Part shown: positions 1-8,685 of the stretch, piece by piece
Layout of the letters: every line of letters starts with the position of its first letter
How positions within the stretch are numbered: position 1 is the first letter of the stretch
Made by a program: the position numbers and the translations under genes
The notes under the pieces: model-generated
Databases searched by the model: none
Told to the model about the DNA's origin: nothing
What the model saw: the letters and a program-made list of their open reading frames with translations, nothing else
Assembly (NCBI GenBank): GCA_023269585.1
Contig: JAHFTC010000019.1
Location: 1-48,608, forward strand
From: Opitutaceae bacterium
GTDB lineage: Bacteria; Verrucomicrobiota; Verrucomicrobiia; Opitutales; Opitutaceae
Direction: 5' to 3'
DNA length: 48,608 nucleotides

Positions 1-36
1 TTCTTCTTACGGTGGCCGCACGCCGCCCACCTCCCC

Positions 37-1533
37 ATGAGCAACGCCCCCGGCCCCACCCCCTCCCCCGCCCCCAGAAGCCGCTCCCCGTTCGAGAACT
101 GGATCAGCCTGTCCGGCACCATCGTCGCCGCCGGCAGCTTCTTCGCCTTCGTCTTCCTCTTTGCCATCCAGACCTTCACGGGCGATCGCAACCAGTACCT
201 CGGCATCCTCACCTTCGTCATCGCCCCGCTCTTTCTCATCACCGGCCTGCTCGCGATCCTCGTCGGCTGGCTCATCCATCGCCGCCGGCTCGCCCGCACC
301 GATCCCGATGCCCCGAGCGCGCTGCTCACTGTCGACCTGTCCCGGCCGCGCGACCGCCGCAACTTCGTGCTGTTCCTCACCGGCGCCTTCGTCTTCCTCC
401 TGCTCACCGCGTTCGGCAGCTACGAGACTTTCCACTACACCGAGTCCGTCGAGCTCTGCGGCACCCTCTGCCACACGGTCATGGAGCCCGAGTATGTCGC
501 GTACCAGCGCGGTGAGCACGCCCGTGTAACCTGCGTGCAGTGCCATGTCGGCGGCGGCGCCGACTATTACCTCAAGTCGAAGCTGAGCGGCGCCCGGCAG
601 CTCTACGCGCTCGCCTTCGACAAGTACAACCGCCCCATTCCCACGCCCATCCACGGCCTGCGGCCCGCCCAGGACACCTGCGAGAAATGCCACTGGCCCG
701 AGCGCTTCACCGGGAGCCTCGAACGCCGCTACAACCACCTGCTCTCCAACAAGGAAAACACGCCCTATTCGATCCGCCTCCTGCTCGACGTCGGGGGCGC
801 CGCCGCCGAACACGGCCGCGAGGGCGGCATCCATTGGCACATGAGCAAGAGCAACAAGGTCGAGTACTTCGCCGACGACGCCCAGCGCCAGAACATCCTC
901 TGGGTCCGCGCCACCCAGCCCGACGGCACCGTCCGGGTGTACCGCAAGGGCGACTTCAAGGACGACCCTGCCTCCGCCGCGATCCGCACGATGGACTGCG
1001 TCGACTGCCACACCCGGCCGGCCCACAATTTCCTCGCGCCCAACGACGCCCTCGAACGCGCGGTCCGCCTCGCGCGGCTCGACCTCTCCGGGCTGCCCCA
1101 TTTCAAGCGCCACGCCGTCGCGGCATTGACCGCCGAATACACCACCGTGCCGGAGGCCGAGGCGAAGATCGCGACGGCCCTGCAGGCGAAGTACCCCGCG
1201 GGGCCCGCCCTCGACGCCGCGATCACGGAAGTCCGGAACGTCTATCGGCAGAACTTCTTTCCGCGGATGAAAGCGAGCTGGAAGGCCTACCCGGACAACA
1301 TCGGCCACAAGAACTGGCCGGGCTGTTTCCGCTGCCACAACGACGAACTGCTCTCCGGCGCCGCCAAGCCCCGCATCACGCAGAACGACTGCAACTCCTG
1401 CCACGTGATTCTCGCCCAGGGCCGCGGCGCGGAACTCCACCAGCTCGCCCCCGATGGTTTCGAGTTCGCACACCCCGACGGGGAAACCAGCGGGCTGCTC
1501 TGCTCCGACTGCCACAACGGCGCCAACCAATAG
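37..1533 (+). CDS. Membrane-anchored multiheme cytochrome c (NapC/NirT-like)
   Basis: This 498-residue protein probably moves electrons between the quinone pool and periplasmic redox partners. Three hydrophobic segments lie at about residues 27-47, 57-80 and 110-126, followed by a periplasmic domain. Six CxxCH heme motifs start at C166, C215, C321, C430, C452 and C489. A seventh site at C141 reads CGTLCH, with three residues between the cysteines, and is followed by TVM, which could supply a Met ligand as in NrfH-type first hemes. The ATG is the first in frame after the window edge, and no clear ribosome site precedes it. No catalytic reductase subunit is next to it on the right; the left neighbour is outside the window. 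The heme-protein assignment is firm, but the partner and substrate are unknown. Confidence 0.9.
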   Translation: MSNAPGPTPSPAPRSRSPFENWISLSGTIVAAGSFFAFVFLFAIQTFTGDRNQYLGILTFVIAPLFLITGLLAILVGWLIHRRRLARTDPDAPSALLTVDLSRPRDRRNFVLFLTGAFVFLLLTAFGSYETFHYTESVELCGTLCHTVMEPEYVAYQRGEHARVTCVQCHVGGGADYYLKSKLSGARQLYALAFDKYNRPIPTPIHGLRPAQDTCEKCHWPERFTGSLERRYNHLLSNKENTPYSIRLLLDVGGAAAEHGREGGIHWHMSKSNKVEYFADDAQRQNILWVRATQPDGTVRVYRKGDFKDDPASAAIRTMDCVDCHTRPAHNFLAPNDALERAVRLARLDLSGLPHFKRHAVAALTAEYTTVPEAEAKIATALQAKYPAGPALDAAITEVRNVYRQNFFPRMKASWKAYPDNIGHKNWPGCFRCHNDELLSGAAKPRITQNDCNSCHVILAQGRGAELHQLAPDGFEFAHPDGETSGLLCSDCHNGANQ

Positions 1534-1774
1534 CCCGGTATCAGCTCTGCGCCGACGCCCCCGTCGGTCCCCCTCCCCGGAGCGTCGTGACGCTGAGCGT
1601 CCCGGCCGGTCCCGGGCGTGCGGAACATAGGGCCGCCGCTGGAGGCGAAATCCGCGCTGGGGCGTTCAACCGGCGGGGAGCGCGCCGGCGTCACAACTAC
1701 GTCGCCCCACCAAGGCCCGCCGCTTTTCTTCGCCGGTCGTGGTGCCCTTCGCGCTTCGATCGGAGCGCGGCCGC

Positions 1775-3781
1775 TCACGCCCCGTTCACCGCCGCATCGA
1801 GAAACAGATCCGGCTCGCACGTGACCGGTTCCGACAGCGCCTGCGCCACCGCTTCGAGCAGGCGCCGCGACGTGAACGGCTTCAGGAGCACCTCGCGCAC
1901 GCCCATCCGCTCAAGCTCGCGCAAATTCGCGTCGGTACCCTGTCCGGTTGCGACCATCACGCGAAGGTCCGGTTTGCTGCGCCGCAACGCCCAGACCAGC
2001 GTGAAGCCGTTCATCCCCGGCATGGCCAGGTCGGTCATCACCAGATTGATTTCCGAGCGGTGACGAGCGAACAGTCCCAGCGCCTCGCGGCCTTCGCTCG
2101 CGACCAGAACCTCGTACCCGGCCCGTTCGAGAATCTTCCGCCCGAGGGTGAGGATCGATTCCTCGTCGTCGACGAGGAGAATCCGCCCCGCATTCTGCGC
2201 CGGCAGCACCCCTTCCTCGATCCCCTGAACCGTCGTCGCCGCCGTCGCGCGCGGAAAAAAGACGCTCACCTTGGTGCCGAAGCCCGCACGGGCGTGCAGC
2301 ACGCCGAAGCCACCATGACTGCGGAGAACGCCCGCCACCCGGCACAGCCCCAACCCGGCGCCGACTCCCGCACCCTTGGTGGTGACGAACGGCTCCCAGA
2401 TCCGCGTCGCCACCTCCGGCTCGATCCCCTCGCCGGTATCTTCCACCGAGATCTCCACGAAGTCTCCGGGCTGCGCATTGAAGAGCGGCGAACGCGGCAG
2501 CGACGGCACCGTCCGGTTGTGCGCCGTGATCGCAATGTGTCCGCCTTCGGGCATCGCGTCGCGGGCGTTGAGGAGGATGTTGATCAGCGCTTGGTGGATC
2601 TCGCCCGGATCGCCGTTGATCGTCCACAGCGCGCTCGGAATCTCCGCCCGCACCCCGATGGTCGGCGGAAAGATGCCCGCCGCCAGCCGCGCCACCTCCC
2701 GCAGGAGGTACCGGGGTTGCAGGTCCATCGCACAGTTGTCGCTTCCGTTCGCAAAGGTGAGCACCTGGCGGATCACCGCCGCGCCACGCTCGGCGCTGTG
2801 CTCGACCGTTCGCACCAGGTCCAGATTCTCACCGGAAAGCTCCTGCTCGCCGAGGATGTTCGCCGCCATCGTGATGGGCGCGAGGATGTTGTTCAGGTCG
2901 TGCGCAATGCCGCCCGCGATCGCCGCGAACAACTCGCTGCGCTGCGCCGCCGCTTGTTCCTCCGGCGACTGCGCCGTGGTCGCGCCAGTGCCCGGTTGCC
3001 GCAGCACCACATACCGCGGCGAGGCCCCGGCCGGGGGAATCCGACTGATCACCATCTGCTGCAGTTCCCCGCTGTGCGTGTCGCCCGGCGCCGGCACGCT
3101 GCCGCGCCAGTTGCCCGTCGCCTCCAGCGCGCGCTGCACCTCCGACCACTGGACCGTGGTGCCTTCGAACAGCGGCACCGTCCCGCCTTCGATCCGCGCG
3201 GCCCCGAGGCCCATCAAGGCCACATACTCGTCATTGGCCCAGAGGATCACGCCCTCGGCGTCGGCCACGGCCAGGGCCGCCGGCACCGCCCCCATCGCGG
3301 TCTCCAGCAACTGAAGACGCGCGTGGCGCTGCCGTTGGGCGCACACTTCCTGATGCCGCTGGATCTCCCGCGCCAGGGTCGGCGCCAGCAATGCGAGCAC
3401 CTCGGCGAGAATCACCCCGCTCACGCCCCGCTTCACGACCGCGAGCAACGCCCCTGCCTCGGCAGCCCGCGCCACCAGGAGAACCGGCATCGCGGCGTCC
3501 CGGCTCTGGATCTCCGCCAACGCCTGCGCCAGATGCAGACGCGAAACGCGGGCGGTAAGCAGCACCGCGTCGCACCCGCCGCCCTCCAGCGCGACGGCGA
3601 GATCCTTGCCATTGCGCACCAGCGTCAGTTCGGCGGCGGCCCGCGCGCGCTCCAGTTCCTGCCGCAGCGACTTCAGCTCCGCCTCGCGGTCGGCCAGCAC
3701 GAGAATTTTCCAAGGGATGGACACGGAAAGCACCCGCGTCGTGCCAGGGGTAAACGGACGGCATTTCGCGGACGGCAACAC
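1775..3781 (-). CDS. Hybrid sensor histidine kinase with N-terminal pseudo-receiver and C-terminal receiver
   Basis: This is a 668-residue soluble signalling protein. Residues ~24-135 have a receiver-like pattern, but the phosphoacceptor position reads LLTARV with T76, so this domain looks unphosphorylatable. A PAS-like sensor spans ~160-265. The HisKA motif is GGIAHDLNNIL with H294, followed by HATPase boxes (N405 region, DTGEGI 448-453, GAGLGL 474-479). The C-terminal receiver has D538/D539, phosphoacceptor D584, T612 and K634. There is no transmembrane segment, so the input is probably cytoplasmic. An alternative GTG start lies about 20 codons in, just before IPWKILVL. It sits 114 bp downstream of another kinase on the same strand, so the two may be co-transcribed. 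The signal is unknown. Confidence 0.88.
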   Translation of the reverse strand: MLPSAKCRPFTPGTTRVLSVSIPWKILVLADREAELKSLRQELERARAAAELTLVRNGKDLAVALEGGGCDAVLLTARVSRLHLAQALAEIQSRDAAMPVLLVARAAEAGALLAVVKRGVSGVILAEVLALLAPTLAREIQRHQEVCAQRQRHARLQLLETAMGAVPAALAVADAEGVILWANDEYVALMGLGAARIEGGTVPLFEGTTVQWSEVQRALEATGNWRGSVPAPGDTHSGELQQMVISRIPPAGASPRYVVLRQPGTGATTAQSPEEQAAAQRSELFAAIAGGIAHDLNNILAPITMAANILGEQELSGENLDLVRTVEHSAERGAAVIRQVLTFANGSDNCAMDLQPRYLLREVARLAAGIFPPTIGVRAEIPSALWTINGDPGEIHQALINILLNARDAMPEGGHIAITAHNRTVPSLPRSPLFNAQPGDFVEISVEDTGEGIEPEVATRIWEPFVTTKGAGVGAGLGLCRVAGVLRSHGGFGVLHARAGFGTKVSVFFPRATAATTVQGIEEGVLPAQNAGRILLVDDEESILTLGRKILERAGYEVLVASEGREALGLFARHRSEINLVMTDLAMPGMNGFTLVWALRRSKPDLRVMVATGQGTDANLRELERMGVREVLLKPFTSRRLLEAVAQALSEPVTCEPDLFLDAAVNGA

Positions 3782-3895
3782 TGAGCGATGGTCCGGCTGT
3801 TCTCAACCACCCGGCCAATTTTTCCGGAAGATTTCCTGGCCGCGCCGTTTGGAATCGTGGGCCCGCGCGGGCCCCGCCGCCGCGGCGGTGCGACA

Positions 3896-5074
3896 TCAGT
3901 GTTCCAACATCCGCACGCGCTTGTGCTTCAACGGGAATTGCAGCGTGACAACCGTCCCCACGCCTTCCCGGCTGTCGAGGCCGATCTGGCCGCCGTGGTC
4001 GCGCATGATCCGGTGCACGATCATCAGCCCGAGCCCGTGGCCGCCCTTCTTCGTCGTGTGGTACGGCTGGAACATCCGCGCCATGTCCTCCTGGCGGATA
4101 CCGCTGCCCGTGTCGCCGAACAGCAGGAACAGGCTCTCGTCGTCGCGGCGCGAACGCACCCGCAGCGCCCCGCCGGGCTGCATCGCCTCGGCGGCGTTCT
4201 TCACGAGATTGAAGAAGACCTGTTTGAGCTGGTTGCGGTCCGCGAGGATCACCAGCGGCTCCGCCGGCAGCTCCACGTCGACCTTCAGGCCGCGGTTCTC
4301 CAGTTCGCTCCCCTGGAAGCGTAGCACTTCCTCCAGCACCTCGGCGGGGTTCACGTCGCTGAAGTCCGGCGGCCGCGGCCGGATCGCCTCGAGAAAGTTC
4401 GTGATGATGCCGTCGAGCCGTTCGACCTCCTCCTGGCAGATGCGCAGGGACTCGCGCGCCGATTCGCCGTCGTCGATCGAACGCAGCTTCTTCAGCTTCC
4501 GCCCGAGCAGCTGCAGATGGATCGTGAGCGAGTTGAGCGGGTTGCCCAGCTCGTGCGCCACCCCGCCCGCCAGCAGCAGGATCGAGTTGATCTTCTCGCT
4601 CTCGATCCGCTCCTCCGTGGTCGTCTTCTCCTGCGTGATGTCGGCCAGGATCGCGGTGAAACGCCGCGGTCCGTTCTGCTCCGCCGCCTCGCGGTCGAAC
4701 GGCACCAGATGCAGCCGCAGGAAACGCCGCTGCGGGTAGCTCACCTCCAGCTCGCGCGAGATCACCTCCGGCCGCGGGCCGCCGCGCTGGAGCGTCGCCT
4801 CCAAGGTCTGTCTCAGTCCGGGCAGCACACGCCAGAGCTGTGCGCCCGTCAGCGCCCCCTCGCTCAGCCCCAGCAGCCGCGCCGCGGCGGCGTTGCCGTA
4901 CTCGACCGTACCATTGTCGGCGATCACCAGCACGCCCTCCTGCACGGTGTTGAGCACCGCCTCCAGCAGCCCGCGCTCCCGCGCCAGCCGCTGCACCAGC
5001 GTGGTCAGACCCGCCGAATCGAGATGGTCGAGCCGGCCGAGCAGACGCTCCAAGGGGTTTGATTTCTTCGCCAC
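3896..5074 (-). CDS. PAS sensor histidine kinase (NtrB-like)
   Basis: With the preferred GTG start at 5074 the protein has 392 residues. The frame stays open to an ATG at 5200, but those extra 42 residues are Gly/Ala/Arg-rich and look untranslated. A PAS domain spans ~37-150 (LLEAVLNTVQEGVLVI then ILADITQEKT). HisKA has GGVAHELGNPLNSL with H174. The ATPase boxes are N293, DTGSGI (321-326) and GHGLGL (345-350). It lacks membrane segments and a receiver, so it resembles cytoplasmic NtrB/AtoS-type kinases that usually act with an NtrC-type regulator; none is adjacent. It lies downstream of rnhB on the same strand, with a 17-bp dyad between them at 5280-5296. Confidence 0.86.
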   Translation of the reverse strand: MAKKSNPLERLLGRLDHLDSAGLTTLVQRLARERGLLEAVLNTVQEGVLVIADNGTVEYGNAAAARLLGLSEGALTGAQLWRVLPGLRQTLEATLQRGGPRPEVISRELEVSYPQRRFLRLHLVPFDREAAEQNGPRRFTAILADITQEKTTTEERIESEKINSILLLAGGVAHELGNPLNSLTIHLQLLGRKLKKLRSIDDGESARESLRICQEEVERLDGIITNFLEAIRPRPPDFSDVNPAEVLEEVLRFQGSELENRGLKVDVELPAEPLVILADRNQLKQVFFNLVKNAAEAMQPGGALRVRSRRDDESLFLLFGDTGSGIRQEDMARMFQPYHTTKKGGHGLGLMIVHRIMRDHGGQIGLDSREGVGTVVTLQFPLKHKRVRMLEH

Positions 5075-5279
5075 GCCGCCCCGTTCTGACGGCTCGCCTT
5101 CGTTTTTCAACTCCGCAGGGCACGCCCGTCCAGCGCCCACGGCGGGGGAAGCACCCCCATCCGCCGAACCGGGGAACGCACCGCCGCCCCGCCCCCGCAT
5201 CGTCCAGGCCCGGAGGCGCTCCTCCGCCGAGCTCCGCCCCGATCACGCGCTGGTGTGCCCCGCACTCCCCTCCGTCATG

Positions 5280-5296
5280 TCAACTATTGGTTGACG
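5280..5296. promoter_or_regulatory. 17-bp dyad GTCAACTATTGGTTGAC, copy 1
   Basis: Arms GTCAAC and GTTGAC flank TATTG. The dyad sits within a 21-bp block (5277-5297) that recurs exactly at 13873-13893. It lies 9 bp beyond the rnhB stop and upstream of the kinase gene. Read on the minus strand it contains TTGACA, but no good -10 follows. An operator or a small repeat are both possible. Confidence 0.5.
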
Positions 5297-5305
5297 CCAC
5301 CCGGT

Positions 5306-6094
5306 TCACTCCACGCCCTCGCCCAGATCCAGTTCGCCGAACAGCCCCAGCTGGCCCACGACATCGTGCTTCTTCCCCTCCAGGAACGAGCGCACAAACT
5401 TGTCGCGATGCTGGAAACAGCGCCCCTGCCGCAGCAGCGCCGCGCGGTGCTCCTCGGTGCCGTAGCCCTTGTGCCCCGCGAAACCGTAGCCCGGATACTC
5501 AGCCTCGTACGCGATCATCGCGCGGTCGCGCGTGACCTTCGCCGCCACCGAGGCCATCGCGATGCACAGCGACCGCGCATCGCCGTGCACGACACCCTCG
5601 TGCGGGTACGGGAAGCCGCGCAGCGGCACGCCGTCGATCAGCACGCGGCAGTTCACCGTCGGTTGGAACGCCGCGAGCGCCTCCGCGCCGGCGAACAGAT
5701 CGGGCTCCTCCCGCCGCCGGAAGACCTCCGGCGGATAGATCGCCTCCAGTGCGCGCCGCATCGCCAGCTTCGTCGCGCCGAGGATGTTGTGGCTCTCGAT
5801 CTCGCCGACCTCGGCGCGGCCGACCCCGAGCACGATCTCGCCCGCCTGCGCCAGTTGCTGCAGATCCGCGAACACCTCGTCGCGTTGCTCGGCGGTAAGC
5901 TGTTTCGAGTCGTTGACCTTCGCGGCGCGCGTCTGCGCCCAACGACCCTCGAGGAACTCGCGGTTCACGCGTACCGCCCCGGCCACGACCGGACCGGCGA
6001 GCGCGCCGCGCCCGGCCTCGTCGACGCCAATGAGCGTGTCGAAGGCGGCGATCTGCTTCAGGTCGAAGCCGCGGAGCTGGCGACGTTTGGCCAT
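5306..6094 (-). CDS. rnhB: Ribonuclease HII
   Basis: RNase HII cuts the RNA strand of RNA-DNA hybrids and starts removal of single ribonucleotides from DNA. The 262-residue protein starts at MAKRRQLRGF. The open frame extends upstream through a repeat-derived sequence, but only this start gives a normal N-terminus. The catalytic motif is LIGVDEAGRGALAGPVVAGA (D25, E26). Further acidic residues are in VNDSKQLT and HGDARSLC, and the conserved AMASVAAKVTRD segment follows. The C-terminal ~60 residues run past the core and end in an acidic stretch. The gene lies downstream of the second RNase H gene, rnhC, on the same strand, separated by 204 bp carrying inverted heptamer arrays. Confidence 0.95.
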   Translation of the reverse strand: MAKRRQLRGFDLKQIAAFDTLIGVDEAGRGALAGPVVAGAVRVNREFLEGRWAQTRAAKVNDSKQLTAEQRDEVFADLQQLAQAGEIVLGVGRAEVGEIESHNILGATKLAMRRALEAIYPPEVFRRREEPDLFAGAEALAAFQPTVNCRVLIDGVPLRGFPYPHEGVVHGDARSLCIAMASVAAKVTRDRAMIAYEAEYPGYGFAGHKGYGTEEHRAALLRQGRCFQHRDKFVRSFLEGKKHDVVGQLGLFGELDLGEGVE

Positions 6095-6102
6095 CCTAGA
6101 GA

Positions 6103-6137
6103 GATTGCGGACTGCGGATTGGGGATTGCGGATTGGG
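6103..6137 (-). repeat. Heptanucleotide array (CANTCCG family), 5 units
   Basis: Plus-strand units are GATTGCG, GACTGCG, GATTGGG, GATTGCG and GATTGGG, which read CANTCCG/CCCAATC on the minus strand. The array begins 8 bp upstream of the rnhB ATG. A second array of the same family in opposite orientation lies at 6268-6300, so the pair could fold into a large stem enclosing ~130 bp. Confidence 0.8.
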
Positions 6138-6267
6138 CCGGCACCGGAAACGGAGGCACACTTCCGCCCCGACCTCCGGCAAGGGGCGCGCGGATCGACC
6201 GGCAACACGAGCCATCATCTTGCCACGAATCCCGTCCGGGGAACGGTCAGCGCCGCTCCCTTCCGGG

Positions 6268-6300
6268 GAATCCGCACTCCGCACTCCGCATTCCGCATTC
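6268..6300 (+). repeat. Heptanucleotide array (CANTCCG family), inverted partner
   Basis: Units are GAATCCG, CACTCCG, CACTCCG, CATTCCG and a partial CATTC. The array touches the rnhC stop codon (6299-6301, minus strand). It is the inverted counterpart of the array at 6103-6137 and matches the arrays embedded in the helicase gene at 34532-34566 and 36218-36252. Confidence 0.8.
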
Positions 6301-7309
6301 ATCGGAAGCCCCACTCCGTCTTCTCGGCCGGGGCCTTGAGGGGCAGCTCGTCGAGCTTGCCCGCCTCGCTCACGACCTCGTAGGCGGTGCGGAAATGCAG
6401 CTTCGCGAAGCGCCGCAGCGCCGGCGCGCCGAACTTCCGGATGATCTCGTGCGCCTGCACCTTTACCTGCGCGCTCGCGCCTTTCTGCAGCTTGTCGCCG
6501 AACTGTTTGGACAAGTCGTGCATCTCGCGCACGAACGCCGCGCGCGCCACGACCGAAGCCGCCGCGACCACCGGGTCCTCTTCCGCCTTGGTGCGCATCT
6601 TCAGGTCGAACTGCGCCGTGGCCTTCTTCGCCAGCTCGCGCTGCACAAGCGGCTGTTCGGTGAATTGGTCGAGCAGGCCCCACGGAACCCACTTCTTGTT
6701 CAGCGCGGCGTTGAGCGCCGTGGCGTGCTGCCAGGCAAGCAGGCGGTTGAGGTTGGCGCCCGGCCGCCCCATCAGCTCGTTGTACTTCTCCATGCCGCAG
6801 AAACACGTTTCCACGATCACGCCGGGCGTGTTCCGAATGAGGTCGTCGAGTTTGATGATCTGCGGGTCGGAGATCTTCTTGCTGTCCTTCACGCCGGCCG
6901 CGATCCACGCGTCGATCGCGGACTTCTCCGCGATCACCGTCGCCGCGATCACCGGGCCGAAGAAGTCGCCCTTGCCGCTCTCGTCGAGTCCGGCGTGCGC
7001 CGTGAACCATTCCGGGTGCAGCACCTCGTCGTAGCCCAGCTTCGCCTGGCCGGTGATCTCGGGCTCGATGGTGTTCTGCACGAAATCCTCGGTGCCCTTG
7101 CCCGCGACGACGACCTTGCCGCTCGTGTAGGCGCTCACGTTGCAGTCCGGTCCCTTGAAAGCGAAGTGCGTGTACGCGACCTCGAACGGCTCCCACGACT
7201 TCGCCACGCACGCCGCGCGCAGCTTCTTCAGCTGGTCGCCGTCGAGCTTGATCGTGTACGTGCTGAGCTTCTTGGGCGCGGCCGGATCGCCGCTGGATTT
7301 CTTCGCCAT
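6299..7309 (-). CDS. rnhC: Ribonuclease HIII
   Basis: This 336-residue protein cleaves RNA in RNA-DNA hybrids. The N-terminal ~90 residues form the TBP-like substrate-binding domain typical of RNase HIII (TYTIKLDGDQLKKL... then NVSAYTSGKVVVAGKG). The catalytic domain has AGLDESGKGDFFGP with D109/E110, where RNase HII has DEAGRG. A later conserved segment reads EEDPVVAAASVVARAAF. The start ATG at 7309 gives MAKKSSGD; the longer open frame upstream crosses repeat sequence and is rejected. HIII next to HII on one strand is notable, because in many bacteria the two enzymes have overlapping or exclusive distributions. They probably share a transcript, with HIII upstream. Confidence 0.93.
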   Translation of the reverse strand: MAKKSSGDPAAPKKLSTYTIKLDGDQLKKLRAACVAKSWEPFEVAYTHFAFKGPDCNVSAYTSGKVVVAGKGTEDFVQNTIEPEITGQAKLGYDEVLHPEWFTAHAGLDESGKGDFFGPVIAATVIAEKSAIDAWIAAGVKDSKKISDPQIIKLDDLIRNTPGVIVETCFCGMEKYNELMGRPGANLNRLLAWQHATALNAALNKKWVPWGLLDQFTEQPLVQRELAKKATAQFDLKMRTKAEEDPVVAAASVVARAAFVREMHDLSKQFGDKLQKGASAQVKVQAHEIIRKFGAPALRRFAKLHFRTAYEVVSEAGKLDELPLKAPAEKTEWGFR

Positions 7310-7380
7310 GGTTGTCGCGTGCCAGAAAGGAGGATTCCGCGGCAAAAAACCAGCCGGCTTTTCGCTCCCGCGCCCTTCCG

Positions 7381-7466
7381 TCTCCGCGCTCTGCGCGCCA
7401 CCGCGTGAGAATCTTTCCGTAACCAGGCTCGATCCAGCCTCACGCGGAGCCGCGGAGTACGCGGAG
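7381..7466. repeat. Imperfect inverted repeat rich in CGCGGAG
   Basis: Segment 7381-7410 and the reverse complement of ~7437-7466 match at about 23 of 30 positions. Each arm begins with TCACGCGG and ends with CGCGGAG. The pair occupies the 294-bp gap between the rnhC start and the small gene at 7604. It looks like a dispersed repeat, but I see no second copy in the window. Confidence 0.45.
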
Positions 7467-7603
7467 GCGAGACGAAACCCGGCCGCAAAGTCGTCAGCCG
7501 TGCAAACTCTCTCGACGTTCCCGAGACGAAGCAGCGGTTGAAGGAAGCGACACCGCAACTTTCGCTCGCCGGGCGGCGGGGGGATCGCGAGAGTGCGGGC
7601 TAC

Positions 7604-7867
7604 ATGAACGTCGAAATCGGTTTCTGGAAACGCACGGAGGACGGCCGCAAGTTTCAGGTGCGCCTGCGCGTTTTCGGCGGCAGCATCCTCTGGGAACACC
7701 AGCCCGCCCGCTTCCAGGCGTGGGAACCCTACCTCACGCCCGACGACGACGACTGGGAGACCGTCATCGCCGAGGCCAACAAACGTGAACCCCGCCGCGT
7801 GATCCACGACAAGATCCTCGCCCTCATCCGCCGCCGCGGCCGCCCGCACGGCGCCAGCGAACCGTAG
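7604..7867 (+). CDS. Small conserved hypothetical protein (87 aa)
   Basis: The protein starts MNVEIGFWKRTEDGRKFQVR; the frame is open 22 codons further upstream, but that part looks non-coding. It is compact, with no membrane segment or signal peptide. Its residues alternate as in a small beta-rich fold (VEIGFW, FQVRLRVFGG, ILWEH), followed by a charged, probably helical tail (DDDWETVIAEANKREPRRVIHDKILALIRRRGR). I do not recognise a family. It is convergent with the Nudix gene, with only 4 bp between the two stop codons, which leaves no room for separate terminators. The coding call rests on the amino-acid pattern and the clean gap to the next gene. Confidence 0.6.
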   Translation: MNVEIGFWKRTEDGRKFQVRLRVFGGSILWEHQPARFQAWEPYLTPDDDDWETVIAEANKREPRRVIHDKILALIRRRGRPHGASEP

Positions 7868-7871
7868 AGCG

Positions 7872-8381
7872 TCAGATCAGCCGCTGCCGGCAGCGCGCCC
7901 AGACCAGCAGGAACGACGGCGCAAACTCGCCCGGCCGCTCGGCCGTCCACCGGTCGATCTCCGCCGGCGAGCGCCACGCCACCTCGCTGATCTCGTCGGC
8001 GTTCGCGACGACCGGTCCGTCGTGCCGGCAACGGTAGACCCACACGAACTCCCGCCCGGTCTCCTCACACGCCTCGACCCGGCACACGCGCTCCAGCGCC
8101 GCTCCGCCGGTCACACCGAGTTCCTCGCCCAGTTCCCGCACCGCGGCCCCATCGTAGTCCTCGCCGCTGTCCACGTGGCCCGAGGCCGAGGCTGCCCATT
8201 GGTTCGGATACAGGTCCTTGCGCGCGGAGCGTTTCTGCACGAGCACGCGCCCGGCCGCATCGGACACGAAGATATGCACGGCCCGGTGCAACAACCCGCG
8301 CGCATGCACCTCCGCCCGTGGGGCGGAGCCGATCACGCAGTCCTGTTCATCGACGACATCAAACCGTTCCTCGGAAGCCAT
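7872..8381 (-). CDS. Nudix hydrolase (YfcD/IDI-like subgroup)
   Basis: This 169-residue protein should hydrolyse a nucleoside-diphosphate-linked or related pyrophosphate compound. The Nudix box GHVDSGEDYDGAAVRELGEE matches Gx5Ex7REUxEExGU. The N-terminus (MASEERFDVVDEQDCVIGSA) and the RAVHIFVSDAAGRVLVQKRS strand resemble YfcD and isopentenyl-diphosphate isomerase-like Nudix proteins. The start at 8381 is chosen because the next 59 upstream codons are low-complexity. The exact substrate cannot be read from sequence. It is convergent with the 87-aa gene and divergent from the large sensor kinase. Confidence 0.88.
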   Translation of the reverse strand: MASEERFDVVDEQDCVIGSAPRAEVHARGLLHRAVHIFVSDAAGRVLVQKRSARKDLYPNQWAASASGHVDSGEDYDGAAVRELGEELGVTGGAALERVCRVEACEETGREFVWVYRCRHDGPVVANADEISEVAWRSPAEIDRWTAERPGEFAPSFLLVWARCRQRLI

Positions 8382-8685
8382 GCGGGCACTTTGCACCGGC
8401 CACGGCGGCCGCCGCAACCTTCCGCAACAGGTATCCTGCCCCGGCCATCCATCCGTGTGCCCCTCGAAGGACCGTGGCGCCACGGTTGACCGGGCACACC
8501 CGCGGTGGTGCAGCCCTTGCCGTCTGGGCTGAACTGGCTCTCCGGGCTTCGCGTTCATTGGAGCCCTTTCGCGGTTTCCTCCGCACCTTCACTTTGCCGG
8601 CGGCGCTGCGCCCCCGCCGTGACGGCACCGCCTTTGGTTTCCTTCCAGAACTCGCCCAACCGGCCGAAGGAGAAGGTGCATCGTC
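8382..8685. other. Intergenic gap between divergent genes, with a 16-bp perfect palindrome
   Basis: There is no convincing gene in this 304-bp divergent spacer. It should hold the promoters of the Nudix gene and the sensor kinase. The clearest structure is the perfect palindrome ACCGTGGCGCCACGGT at 8471-8486, which could be an operator for either gene. I could not identify -35/-10 boxes. Confidence 0.5.

Noticed and set aside
1739-3784. A ~680-codon open frame on the plus strand opposite the hybrid kinase
   Set aside because: It is Arg/His/Pro-rich with no domain, and the minus strand carries complete kinase and receiver motifs.
5074-5200. N-terminal extension of the PAS kinase to the ATG at 5200
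   Set aside because: The 42 extra residues are Gly/Ala/Arg-rich without predicted structure, and the kinase architecture is complete from the GTG at 5074. It remains a possible alternative start.
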